Of a stretch of 15,000 nt of DNA, positions 6,561-14,975 are shown piece after piece. Position 1 is the first letter of the stretch; every line of letters begins with the position of its first letter. Origin of the DNA: Actinidia chinensis (lineage: Eukaryota > Streptophyta > Magnoliopsida > Ericales > Actinidiaceae); assembly GCA_009663005.1 (NCBI GenBank), contig VIGQ01000512.1, positions 2,501 to 17,500 on the forward strand, in the 5' to 3' direction. The translations under genes and the position numbers were made by a program. The notes under the pieces were generated by a model. It worked only from the letters and a program-made list of their open reading frames with translations. It was not told the DNA's origin and ran no database searches.

Positions 6561-7328
6561 TTGGTATTTGGCTATACTTTAATTAACAGTCATTTGAAAG
6601 AAGTAATTTTAGGGATGTTTCTTCGAGAAAATATAATGGAGTGTTGGGCAAAGTGATTTCACCTTCTGCCATCTATGGTAAAAATAAGTTAAAGTCGCAG
6701 GTTAAGGGTAAAAACTATTTGACGTACTAAACATTTAAACTTTTTCAATCGAAAACAGATGAAAGCCCTAGCTCCTTGGGGTGCTTTGGGATTGCTTTTG
6801 ATAACACGTGTGGAAAAGACCATCCCTACATTTGCACCTTGCACTTAAGGAATTTTTATTGTGTCGTTATTATTTCTCAACAGTAATTATTGCTGAAGGT
6901 TTTTTATAATTTTGAAATAATGTTATAAACATATTTTTTTTTTCCACAAAGAGAAGGAAACAAAAACACACACACAAAAGAAATTAAAAAAAAATATTTT
7001 TACCAAGTAAAGATACTTTGGATATTTTCCATTATAAAAAGCGTTTGTACAAATTTTGCACCAAACACTTTTAATTGCTTAAATTTAATCCTACAAGTAC
7101 AATTAATCCTCTACTCTTTTTGGCAACTAAAGTCTTATAAACTACTTTGCATTGAGTTGATGGGCAAAGAGGAAATCTTCCAGGATTTGTAAAATTAACG
7201 CATCTGCATGATTGAAGAAGGTATGAAATTATGTGATTACATTGAAAGTTACAGACCGAACATGTAAATCAATAACAACAATGAATTATTTGATATCTAG
7301 ATTATAATGCTATATATAACATGAATCC
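6561..7328. other. Intergenic, no gene seen
   Basis: This is AT-rich sequence without a coding frame of note. GTGCTTTGGGATTGCTTTTG near 6781 and, on the opposite strand, AGTGTTTGGTGCAAAATTTG near 7070 resemble the ends of a worn-out plant TIR element, but pairing is too poor to call. A palindromic ACACGTGT (G-box core) lies at 6804-6811 with no promoter context. Confidence 0.4.
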
Positions 7329-7495
7329 AAGCTCGGATTGTATAATAAAATCACAATTCAAATAAAAAAAGTCATGATCTATGCGTGTAGGAATAGAACT
7401 ATAGCACAAACTTAAGCTCGGATTGTATAGTAAAATCGCAATTCAAATAAGAAAAGCCGAGAGATATGGGTGTAAGAAATAAGACAAAAATTTAG
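7329..7495 (+). repeat. Tandem duplication, two units of about 85 bp
   Basis: AAGCTCGGATTGTATA at 7329 recurs at 7414, and both are followed by RTAAAATCRCAATTCAAATAA. The second halves (ATGCGTGTAGGAATAGA and ATGGGTGTAAGAAATA) also align. Units are about 7329-7413 and 7414-7495. No coding capacity is present. Confidence 0.75.
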
Positions 7496-7630
7496 AGTAG
7501 ACGAACAAAGAAATATTACAATACAGAACTGAGTTGATTGTCATTTTAAATATGTGGATACTTTAACACATACGATTTTAACATTTGTAATGGAATGGCC
7601 TTAGGCATGAACATTTTTTTTTTTTGTGAT

Positions 7631-7745
7631 GGGAAATATAACTTTATCTTAATAATCAATGAAGTTTATATTTTCCTCAAAATAAAAGAAACACCATATT
7701 ATATTTTAATACCTAAAATACTCAAAACACCAACATTTGCAGTTT
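7631..7745 (+). repeat. Hairpin-bearing repeat H, copy 2
   Basis: This copy matches 2148-2257 from GGGAAATATAACTT through ATCAATGAAGTTTATATT, AAATAAAAGAAACA and ACACCAACATTTGCA. Its inverted repeat (7631-7644 with about 7662-7676) is imperfect. Copy 1, with a perfect stem, is therefore either better preserved or was evened out. No BURP leader follows here, unlike copy 1. The 70-codon open frame across it is not conserved. Confidence 0.65.
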
Positions 7746-8164
7746 ATGCATTCATATGTCGAGCAAATAAAAGGAGTCATTCGCGTATAGTGGAGATGAA
7801 CAAATGACAATTCCTGTAATACTAATTTATGAAGCATTAATGTTAGCTGAAATTGTTGGGGGCTATTTAAGCTTGATCATGATTTCTTCCAATGGACCCT
7901 AATGAAAAGTTCAATGGGGATAGAAGGTTGACATGATGGTTTAGGTCTGAAATGAAAAATTTGTCCATTAAAGTTTTGGATTGTCTCGAAAACTCAAGGT
8001 GTTCAATCTGCTGAGTTGGGCCAATTCTTATGAAATTTTATCAAACTTTAATTGGGATCCCGCTACTAAACGGTAAGATTAATCACTCGGATTAGTCAGA
8101 CTTTGGGACATATACCAAGTTTTTTTTTTAAAAAAATCATAATTACCATTGCATATGAAAACCG
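7746..8164. other. Intergenic, no gene seen
   Basis: No recognisable coding or structured sequence was found apart from a T-run/A-run at about 8120-8137. TGTTGGGGGC at 7854 resembles an LTR start, but no matching end or target duplication was found. Confidence 0.35.
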
Positions 8165-8334
8165 TCACAAAATAAAGGACAAATTGCAAAAATCGTCCCA
8201 CTAGTCTCACTGATTCTCAATTTCATTTATTTATTATCAATGTAACGGTTTTGGACCTTCCTTCTGTTTTGAATCCATTAAGTCCAATGGCGATCGCATT
8301 AAAAACTAAACCGCAGTTAGAGGGACTAATTAAA
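8165..8334. repeat. Probable decayed plant dispersed repeat
   Basis: The wording AAGGACAAATTGCAAAAATCGTCCCACTA, then AACGGTTTTGGACCTTCC and AGAGGGACTAATTAAAA, resembles the widespread plant repeat that alternates AAATTGCAAAAATGGTCCCT-type phrases. I cannot define its ends, and the class is from recollection of such repeats, not from a search. Confidence 0.3.
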
Positions 8335-8392
8335 AGCTTAACGTACATTTATTGCGTAGTAGCATAAGTAGGAGCTTAACGTACATTTATTG
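8335..8392 (+). repeat. Exact 20-bp direct repeat, 38 bp apart
   Basis: AGCTTAACGTACATTTATTG occurs at 8335-8354 and again at 8373-8392. The second copy leads directly into a short GC-rich stretch (8393-8460). Confidence 0.9.
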
Positions 8393-8517
8393 GGCGGCGG
8401 GGAAGGCACAGGCGGAGTACCGACTCTTCTGGAGATGGAAGCTCCGGCGACCGTGTGAGATGTGTTCCTCCTCTTACCGAAGCTTCCTGTTCCTTTTCCC
8501 TGCAACCAAATTCAGCA
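8393..8517 (+). other. Short GC-rich stretch before R1 copy 2
   Basis: Composition rises sharply at GGGCGGCGGGGAAGGC. An ATG at 8434 opens only seven codons (MEAPATV). The stretch resembles exon or leader sequence but no family is recognised. It has no counterpart beside R1 copy 1, where an LTR lies instead. Confidence 0.35.
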
Positions 8518-8541
8518 CAACACATCTTATACACCTATATG

Positions 8542-8606
8542 TATAAATAAACCAATTCATTTGCGAGCGAGAGCGAGAGAACCATCTCTTTGGCAGACAA
8601 ACCCTA
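8542..8606 (+). promoter_or_regulatory. TATA box plus telo-box-like motif in R1 copy 2
   Basis: TATAAATA (8542-8549) is followed 50 bp later by AAACCCTAGCC (8599-8609), the telo-box motif common in leaders and promoters of plant ribosomal-protein and other housekeeping genes. The corresponding positions in R1 copy 1 read TATACACA and AAACCACAGC, so both motifs are changed there. Promoter activity is inference only. Confidence 0.35.
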
Positions 8607-8713
8607 GCCTCCACAAAAACGGTCTCGAGGAATCGTTAATGTATTTATATATGGCCGCTTGTGGACTGAATTAGGGATTTTTGCAGTGTCGGAAGGGTTG
8701 AAATGTGCCTACC

Positions 8714-8877
8714 TGCGTATTTTAGAGTTTCTGGGTGGACCAGTTGATTAGAGGTTCGGGTCACAAAAAACACATCAATTTGGGTCTAGCGAAATATGCG
8801 TATTTTAGAGTTTCCGGGTGGACCAGTTGATTAGAGGTTCGGGTCACAAAAAACACATCAATTTGGGCTACGAAATA
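8714..8877 (+). repeat. 83-bp tandem duplication in R1 copy 2
   Basis: Units 8714-8796 and 8797-8877 both read TGCGTATTTTAGAGTTTC, GGGTGGACCAGTTGATTAG and AGGTTCGGGTCACAAAAAAC. They differ at one T/C and by a few bases near their ends. R1 copy 1 has a single unit (about 1663-1745), so this duplication is recent relative to the R1 split. Confidence 0.9.
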
Positions 8878-9244
8878 TGTGTTGCTGTGCTTTTCCAGCC
8901 CAATCCTGGAAGCCACATTTTTTTTGTCGGCTCATTTTTTGGGCTAAGCACTAATAATGATTTAATTTTTCTCTTTAAAGAGTACACTTTTTTTAAAATA
9001 AAAAAAATTGGTTGCAATAGTATAATTTTCCTCGTTCCTCTTTAATGGAGGTATCTGAAAATATATTTTTTTTATTTAAGTGTAAAAAATAATAAAAGCA
9101 AATTTAATTTCCGCTTGAAATTTAAATTTTTATTTTTTTAAAATTTTCATCATCAAGTAAAACTGAAAAATACTAATTACCAAGTACGGAAAAATATCAA
9201 AGCCTAAAGCAATTAAATAGTGTAAAGCTATCCCAAACTGATGT

Positions 9245-9268
9245 CTTCTCTCTCTCTCTCTCTCTCTC
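9245..9268 (+). repeat. (TC)n microsatellite
   Basis: A TC/CT dinucleotide run of about 24 bp lies in R1 copy 2, exactly where copy 1 has its composite insert (2148-2348). Confidence 0.9.
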
Positions 9269-9598
9269 GTCTTCCTCCCCATTCTCCCACCATAAACAAT
9301 TTGGTTCAGTAGATTGTATCTATTAAAGTGGGTAGAGCCATCATTCCATGGCTTGTGCGAATAAAACTAATTTTTTTTAATCGAGAAATCTTTTTATTTT
9401 AACCTGATTTTTTTAAAAGATTTGTTTGAATATTTTTAGTTAAACAAAACTAAAAATCGTACATCCGTTTAAAAAAAATCCCAATACACCACAATAATAA
9501 AATATGGTCCAATCTGTTTCTAATTTTGTTTTTTATATTTTTTTGTCTCACAAGTTTCAAAAGACCAAAAAAAAAACGTAAAAAGAAAACATCGTACA

Positions 9599-9769
9599 TG
9601 GATTTTTTGCAAATTAACCAAGTGGTTGGTTGATGGAAAAACTTGCAGCTAACGTTGAATCCCTTAAAATCCCCCGGTCAAAAATCCTCAACCAGTGTAT
9701 CCCTTCGGGTATTAACACAAAAAGTTAATATGACGAGTCTTCTATGCTTAATTGAACCGTACTGATAAC
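9599..9769. other. Spacer between R1 copy 2 and the downstream repeat
   Basis: This is unique-looking sequence without coding or structural features. Near 9666-9707 the phrases AAATCCCCCGGTCAAAAATCC and TATCCCTTCGGGTA stand out but match no element I can name. Confidence 0.3.
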
Positions 9770-9917
9770 TGCGGCGGCGGCAGAAAAGTGGTGCTCGTGA
9801 ACAGTGCCTTAGCTAAAAAAAATTTTTATAAAAAAATAAAAATCTATGGCTTTGTTTTCAACTATTTTAGATCTATGAAAATAGTTTTGCTTTATTTTCA
9901 ATTATCAGTATTAATGC
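9770..9917 (+). repeat. Left part of downstream repeat C, split by foldback element
   Basis: From the GCGGCGGCGGC tract through GTGAACAGTGCC to TCAATTATCAG, this segment aligns with about 11800-11960 (GTGAATAGTGCT ... GTAATTATGTAG). There the same sequence runs straight on into repeat D. Here it is cut at 9917 by the foldback element and continues at 11381 as repeat C. Confidence 0.65.
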
Positions 9918-10198
9918 AATTTTTTTTTGGGGAGAAATACACTGACTTCCCCTGAGGTTGCCTTTCATAACAAAGCCTCCCGATGTTTGAAAAATTCATT
10001 GACCTCCCCTGAGTTTGAAAAATTATATTTCCAACCGCTGACAAAACCAAAACCACTTTTCTCTCTCTCCCTTTTTTTCCTTTTAAAATTCCAAATGCAA
10101 AAAACTGGTGGGAACAAATGGCCCCCCCTCTCGCTCTCATCCATCCTCTCTCTCCCCCCCTCTTCTCTTTACAACCCTTTTTTATTTTTATTTTTTTA

Positions 10199-10615
10199 CT
10201 TTTTATTATAAATTTTTTTAATACTTTGTTGATTAATTTTTTTTTAAAAACAAAAAAGAAACCAAACATGAATTTTTTTTGGGTTATTTTTACTTACTTT
10301 GTTTTTTTGGAACTCTTCTATTTTTTTTATTTTTTTTATTTTAATACCTTTATTAATTTTTTTAACAAAAAATGAATCCCCCTTTGTTATTTTCTTTTTA
10401 CTCTCTATTTTTTTATTTTTTTATTTTTGGATGTTATTTTTTTCTTTTTCCCCTTTGATTAATTTTGTTAATAAAAAAAATAATCCCCTTTTTATTTTAT
10501 TTTTTTAATTTTTTTTCCTTTTTGTACTCTTTTTATTTTTTATTTTTATTTTTTAATTTTTTTATTATATTTTTTTTATTTTTAACTCTTATATTTACTT
10601 TTTATAAAAGGGTAG
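10199..10615. repeat. Left array of foldback units (T-rich)
   Basis: Four units begin with ACT(C)TTYTATT at 10199, 10312, 10400 and 10526. Each has a T-rich body and, in the better-kept ones, ACCTTTATTAATTTTTTTAAC or CTTTGATTAATTTTGTTAA followed by AAAAAATGAATCCCC. Spacings are 113, 88 and 126 bp. They are the inverted counterpart of the units at 10625-10946. Confidence 0.55.
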
Positions 10616-10624
10616 ACAAAAAGA

Positions 10625-10946
10625 AAAAATAAAAAAAGTAACAAAAAAAAGTGATTCATTTTTTGTTAAAAAAAAAGTTAATCAAGGGTACTTAACAAAT
10701 AATAAAAAAAAATAAAAAAATAGAAGGTCTAAAAAAATAAAAATAAAAAGGGAGATTTATTTTTTGTAAAAATATTAATCAAAGTGTATTAATAAAAAAT
10801 ATAATAAAAACTAAAAAATAAAAAAATAGAAGAAGTACAAAAAGGAACAAAAATAAAAAAAATTATTTTTTTAATTAAAAAACTTACCAAAGTGGTATCT
10901 AAAAGCAAAAATAACATAAAAAGTAAAAATAAAAAAATAGACGAGT
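10625..10946. repeat. Right array of foldback units (A-rich)
   Basis: Three units end in TAGAAGGTCT (10730), TAGAAGAAGT (10836) and TAGACGAGT (10946), spaced 106 and 110 bp. The first contains GATTCATTTTTTGTTAAAAA and AGTTAATCAAGGGTA, the complement of the wording in the left array. Together the two arrays form an imperfect palindrome of about 750 bp centred near 10620. Confidence 0.55.
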
Positions 10947-11030
10947 CCACCCACAATCCCAAATACACACAGAGTATTTATTTTTTTTTCCACCACCTTA
11001 ATGCCGCACTTGTCATTCAACCATACTCCT

Positions 11031-11257
11031 ACTACCACCCCCCCCTCCCCCCCTCGCCGCGTCCCCCCCGCCCCCCGTCCCCCCCCCTCCCCCCCCCCCT
11101 TCCTCCCCCCGTCTTCCCCCCCTTCTGCCCTCCCCCCCCTCCCCCTCCACTCCTCGTGTGTCCCGCGCGCTCGCCGCTCGCGTCCTTGCTTCTCGCCGCG
11201 CGCGTGTTTGGGCTTTTTTTATCCTATTGTTTCGCCCCCCCTGTTCGCCCCTTGTTT
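11031..11257. other. C-rich island inside the foldback element
   Basis: Long C runs (CCCCCCTCCCCCCCTCG and similar) grade into a CGCG-rich stretch near 11160-11210. It is not mirrored in the left half, whose smaller C-rich patch (10118-10160) has the same strand bias, so it is not part of the palindrome. A proline-rich open frame across it is a product of composition. It could be expanded low-complexity DNA or poorly resolved consensus. Confidence 0.5.
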
Positions 11258-11380
11258 GTCATGGTTAGAAAGATAATTTTTCAAACCTTAGGGGAGTCCT
11301 GTAATTTTTAAACATCCAGGGGTGCTTTGTGTATTTAAAGGCAAACCTCAAGAAAGGCAATGTAATTCTCTCTTTTTTTA

Positions 11381-11770
11381 TATTAATACTAAAATTTAAA
11401 AATTAAATAGTTACCAACAAAGAGTAAGAATACACGCAGCCATATATTTAAAAAATCCTCAACCCTCAACTTCGTTTCAAATTCAAACTTTTTTTTTAAC
11501 GTTTTGCTTTGATAATTAGATGTGGGGGGAGATAGAGGAAATCATAACAATTTATGTATATGTAGGGGATGAGTATTGATTTTCTCACGTTAACACAATT
11601 ACCTGTATCACATATTTGACAGAGTTTACATTCACAACTTCTCTTTTTTCGTACTATTTATTTTGTTTGTTTTCTCTACTCAAGGTGAAGCATACCAAAA
11701 TATAAAAAACTGAGAAAAAAGACACTAATAAAAACAAAATAAGAGGTAAAAACCAAACAAGATCTTATAT
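11381..11770 (+). repeat. hAT-MITE-like repeat, unit C (right part)
   Basis: This continues the unit begun at 9770. GTTACCAACAAAGAGTAAGAA, GCAGCCATATATTT, TTCAAATTCAAACTTTTTTT, GATAATTAGATGTGGGGGGAG and TTTGACAGAGTTTACA match units A and D in order. The distal part (after 11650) is strongly diverged. Confidence 0.55.
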
Positions 11771-11794
11771 ATTATTTTAAAAATATCATTGTCT

Positions 11795-12520
11795 GTGCCG
11801 TGGAGGCGACGGTGTCTGTGTCGGTGGAGATGTGGCGCGGGTGAATAGTGCTGTATGCTGAAAATAAATTTTGTAACAAATAAAAATTGACCGTTTTGGT
11901 GTTTTTACTATTTTCAGATATAGTGAAATATTTTGGCCATTATTTGTAATTATGTAGCAAAATACGAACAAATTTTATTTAGATATTTATATCAAAAATA
12001 AAAATTATAACAGAAAATAAAAATTACAATTACCAAACAAAAGAGTAGAATTAACTGTGGCCATATAATTTAAAAATCTCAATGTCACTTCTTATTTTGA
12101 ATTCAAACTTTTTTTGTTATAATTGATTGACATTAGACGTAGTAGGAGAGAGAGAGAATAGTTAGTGTTTTAGAGGAGGAATAGTAACTTCCTACATTTG
12201 AAATCATTTACTTGGCATATCCTATATTTAGTTCATATATGAAGAGTTTTTCACTTACGTTTTTACTTTTTTTTCTATTTTAAAAAATTGTGTCGAATAT
12301 TTTTGAAATAACTTAACTTCTGCTTCATTTAAAATGGGCTAAAAATACTTACAAAAGCTAAAAAAATAGATGATCCTTCAAAATTTTCAATATTTACTTT
12401 TAAATAAGATACTTTAATATAAGTTCAGCTATAGAAATCTATTGGAGATAATTTATGAGGTTTTGACGTCCTTAAACTGCGTAAAATAAAAAAGAGAAGT
12501 ATTGTGAATGCTACTTTTGT
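11795..12520 (+). repeat. hAT-MITE-like repeat, unit D with uninterrupted left part
   Basis: The left part, 11795-11960, matches 9770-9917. The right part, from TACCAAACAAAAGAGTAGAATT near 12032, matches units C, A and B, including GTGTCGAATATTTTTGAAATAAC, GGGCTAAAAATACTTACAAAA and TATTGGAGATAATTTATGAG. It is the intact-layout paralogue that shows what unit C looked like before the foldback insertion. No coding capacity is present. Confidence 0.65.
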
Positions 12521-13550
12521 GTAAAACAGAGTAATGATATCACTAAAAATTATATAAGAGAGTATATACAATATATAAATGGTGTAGTAGATTTGGTAAT
12601 CTCTTAAAGTGGGGTTATACAATAGGGGATTTTTTCGCGTAACTTTGGTAACTTTTTTTTTTTTTTTTTGTTTTAATGTTTGTTGTTTTTGTTTTAATTT
12701 ATAAAATAAAAATAAAAATATATTTGTGTTCTTTTTTTTAAAACTATTTAAAAATAAAAATATGGTTACAGTGATAGTAGAGACAGAGATCGTGGTGGCG
12801 GTGGTGTAAAGACCCATTCCATTTTTCTCTCTATCATAATGGGTCGTTAATAATCGTCAATTATTTATACACAAATCAGATCACCATTTTGTCTCCAATA
12901 TTACATTAGTCTCCAAAAGTTTGTTATTACAATGTCTCCAAAAATAATTTATACAAAATGATCTAAAATCTAAAATCTTAAATATTCAATTCCTTCACCC
13001 AACCCATCTCGTATTATCCGAACTCCCACGTCCGCCTAAAAAAAAAATTCTAAACAGGAAAATTTACAATAAAACGGGAATATACTCAATTCAATAATGA
13101 CTCAATAACAAATCTAAAAAAGGCTTAACGAATCATCAAATCGTGAAGGACCTCATACTTGGTCTTTCCTGGTATATTATTGGTGGTCGCCCTCACCCAC
13201 GTCTCCTAGCTTCTTTGGCTTTTTCGGTTCTTAGTAGAGTTATTGGCAGATCCACTCAATTAATGTACTAATTCATTTCATAGCATTTAGCCATCATATA
13301 TATCATGGTTTCAATAAAATACTATAGATTTTAACAGATAACACACAGCTCAAAAGAATACAAAATTAGATATTTTAGAAAAGCAACTCCGAAGTTTAAG
13401 AAAGCATATCTTATACTACTCTGCTACCTCGAAATAACAACCATCGATATGTTGATCTGTTAGCCATGAACATATAACTAAATTTTTATTTCAATCGGCG
13501 ATTATCTCACCGTTAATTTATGTCTGACACTTATGATTCATGATACCACA
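12521..13550. other. AT-rich intergenic stretch with a minor repeat
   Basis: A T-run of 20 or more bases lies at about 12650-12669. GTCTCCAA recurs at 12891, 12909 and 12934 with TATTAC between, and TTATACACAAATCAGATCA (12865-12883) is echoed by TTATACAAAATGATCT (12949-12964). This may be the subterminal wording of a decayed TIR element. The rest shows no coding or structural feature. Confidence 0.4.
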
Positions 13551-13558
13551 CTATATAA
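13551..13558 (+). promoter_or_regulatory. TATA motif before pyrimidine-rich tract
   Basis: CTATATAA is followed at once by a CT-rich run. TATA box plus Y-patch is a common plant core-promoter layout. It would drive transcription to the right, toward the end of the window. No start codon with a convincing reading frame follows, so the call is tentative. Confidence 0.35.
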
Positions 13559-13560
13559 TT

Positions 13561-14975
13561 TCTATTTCTCTCTTCCCCTTCTCTCTCTTCCGTCATTTCT
13601 GTTCTGTCTTTCTTTCCTTTCTTTTGTTCTATGTCCCGTGTGTCTCTCTCTCTCCTCTCACCCTCTCCTCCCTCTCCTCACCTCTCACCCTCTCCTCTCT
13701 GGAAGTCGTCCTCGATCTTTTTTTCAGCTCATCTCTCTCTCTCTCGAGGTATCTTTCTCTATCCTGGCTGCATTGCCCTCCCTGATCGCCCTCCGTCACC
13801 CCCTCCTCCTTCCTCTCCCGGGGTATAAGCATGAATCTTCAGGGCAAGAACATCCCTACTCTCGTCAAAAATTCCTGTCTGTCCAAAATTATCACTTTTG
13901 TTCCTTCTCTTTCTCTGTACGCTTATACCTTCCTTCCGATCCTTTCCCACTCTTTTTTTTTCCCATCCCCCCCCCCCTAACCCTTTTCCCTACGCGGCCT
14001 CTTTCGTGCCCACGTCTCACCTTCCCAGCCCATCCGCGCTCCCCCCTTCCTCCCCTTCCTTCACCTTGTGTCTGCCCTGGTACCCCCTGCTCTCTCCCAT
14101 GTTTCATTCTCAGCCGGAGTTTAAGTCATCTGGACCTTTTGGTCTGCGGCCTCCGGTATTTTGCTTTCGCGTACCCTTGTACCCTCTAGCATTGACCTAT
14201 TCGTGCTTGTGGGGAGTATAATTTGGGTCGTTGCTACAGATGGTCGTCTTATGCGTGCTTCCGGTCGTTATGCCAGTCACTGGGACATTTTAGAAATGGG
14301 GGGGAGATTCTTCAGTCTCACCAAGAAGTGCGGGTGTTCTCTTGGTTTCGTTAGCGTTCATTTGGGCCTGCATGCGGTGTCTCGTGCGGGTACAATCCTT
14401 CAATGTAAGGCTAGTGCGGGGGTGTCGGTTTAGTGGGCGTTAGGTGTCTTCCAAATCTGGCAGAGAATTTAGCATTACCGGTTGTCCGGGAGGATTGGCA
14501 GTGAGGGAAGGCTTATTTCTTCGTGAGTAAAATATCTTCTTCCTTTTCGGATTTGCGTTAGGTAAAACTGTTAGGCCACATTCCAAGAGTGACGCATGTC
14601 ATAGATGTTCGTCTGTTGACATAAGAGTGGTGGCCATTCTACATGGCTTGGGTTGGATGCAAGTTTACGCCTAGCTTCTAATCTGAGTCCGCCGTACTCC
14701 TGTTGCTCCCCCTATTCCGTGCCTTCCTCCGGTTATCACTCACTTCGTCGATAACCGCCCTCCCTTGGTCGAGGTCCCTATTCCTCCCTTCTATTTCTTA
14801 CTGTGTTTGTGGACAGCCTCCATCGATCGCCAACAGGTACCCCCCCGCCCGGGGGGTGATCTTGGCCCCCAACGCCAAAGCACCCCAGCACCCACGGCAT
14901 CCCGGCCGCGTCTCCGACTCCCCCCAAGGGCACATCACCCGTCGATTCTCAGTCGTCCCCCGGGTGCACTCTGAT
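13561..14975 (+). other. Pyrimidine- and GC-rich island, no supported gene
   Basis: Composition changes abruptly at 13561. The stretch 13561-13760 is a CT tract with internal repeats (CCTCTCACCCTCTCCTC at 13654 and 13681). 13760-14110 stays C/T-rich. 14110-14700 is mixed, near-balanced sequence. 14700-14970 is strongly C-rich with short palindromes (CGGTTATC...GATAACCG at 14730-14757, and a C/G palindrome near 14839-14855). Open frames of 60 to 218 codons exist here on both strands, but they are built of Ser/Pro/Leu or Arg/Glu/Gly-rich low-complexity sequence. None carries a family motif. A leader with introns, a first exon running off the edge, or error-rich consensus all fit. Confidence 0.4.

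Larger units (their letters stand above)
8518..9598 (+). repeat. Dispersed repeat R1, copy 2
   Basis: This copy is homologous to 1473-2640 in the same orientation. It lacks the composite insert of copy 1, having instead a (TC)n tract at the same point. It carries its own 83-bp tandem duplication at 8714-8877. Its first 100 bp keep promoter-like motifs lost from copy 1: TATAAATA at 8542-8549 and AAACCCTA at 8599-8606. Homology to copy 1 ends near AACATCGTAC. Coding frames differ between the copies, so no protein is supported. Confidence 0.8.
9918..11380. mobile_element. 1.46-kb foldback / MULE-like element with long TIRs
   Basis: The left terminal region (9929-10042) and the complement of the right one (11258-11370) align over about 113 bp. 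Shared words include CCCTGAGG or CTTGAGG, TTGCCTTT, ATGTTTGAAAAATT or ATGTTTAAAAATT, CTCCCCT, and GTTTGAAAAATTAT ending near AACC. Inside lie inverted arrays of AT-rich units, four on the left and three on the right. TATTAATGC (9909-9917) and TATTAATAC (11381-11389) flank the element as a possible 9-bp target duplication with one mismatch, as in Mutator-like elements. No transposase frame exists; every open frame inside is low-complexity. The paralogous unit at 11800-12100 lacks the element at the same point, which supports insertion. Confidence 0.7.

Noticed and set aside
6781..7080. Possible TIR element suggested by GTGCTTTGGGATTGC and CACCAAACACTTTTAATTGC
   Set aside because: Pairing between the two ends is too weak and no target duplication is visible.
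9898..11311. Several open frames (Phe/Lys/Asn-rich and Pro-rich) inside the foldback element
   Set aside because: They consist of homopolymer-driven low-complexity residues, are not shared between arms, and carry no transposase motif.
12425..12817. 130-codon minus frame across unit D and the T-run
   Set aside because: It is Thr/Lys/Ile-rich translation of AT-rich repeat DNA with no counterpart in units A-C.
13533..14433. 218-codon and shorter overlapping frames in the pyrimidine-rich region
   Set aside because: They are Ser/Pro/Leu-rich readings of a CT tract, with equally long frames on the opposite strand and no domain or motif.
14765..14974. Proline/arginine-rich 69-codon frame at the right edge
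   Set aside because: It is explained by C-rich composition. A possible exon (AG at 14816, GT at 14837) was considered, but no similarity or frame continuity supports it.
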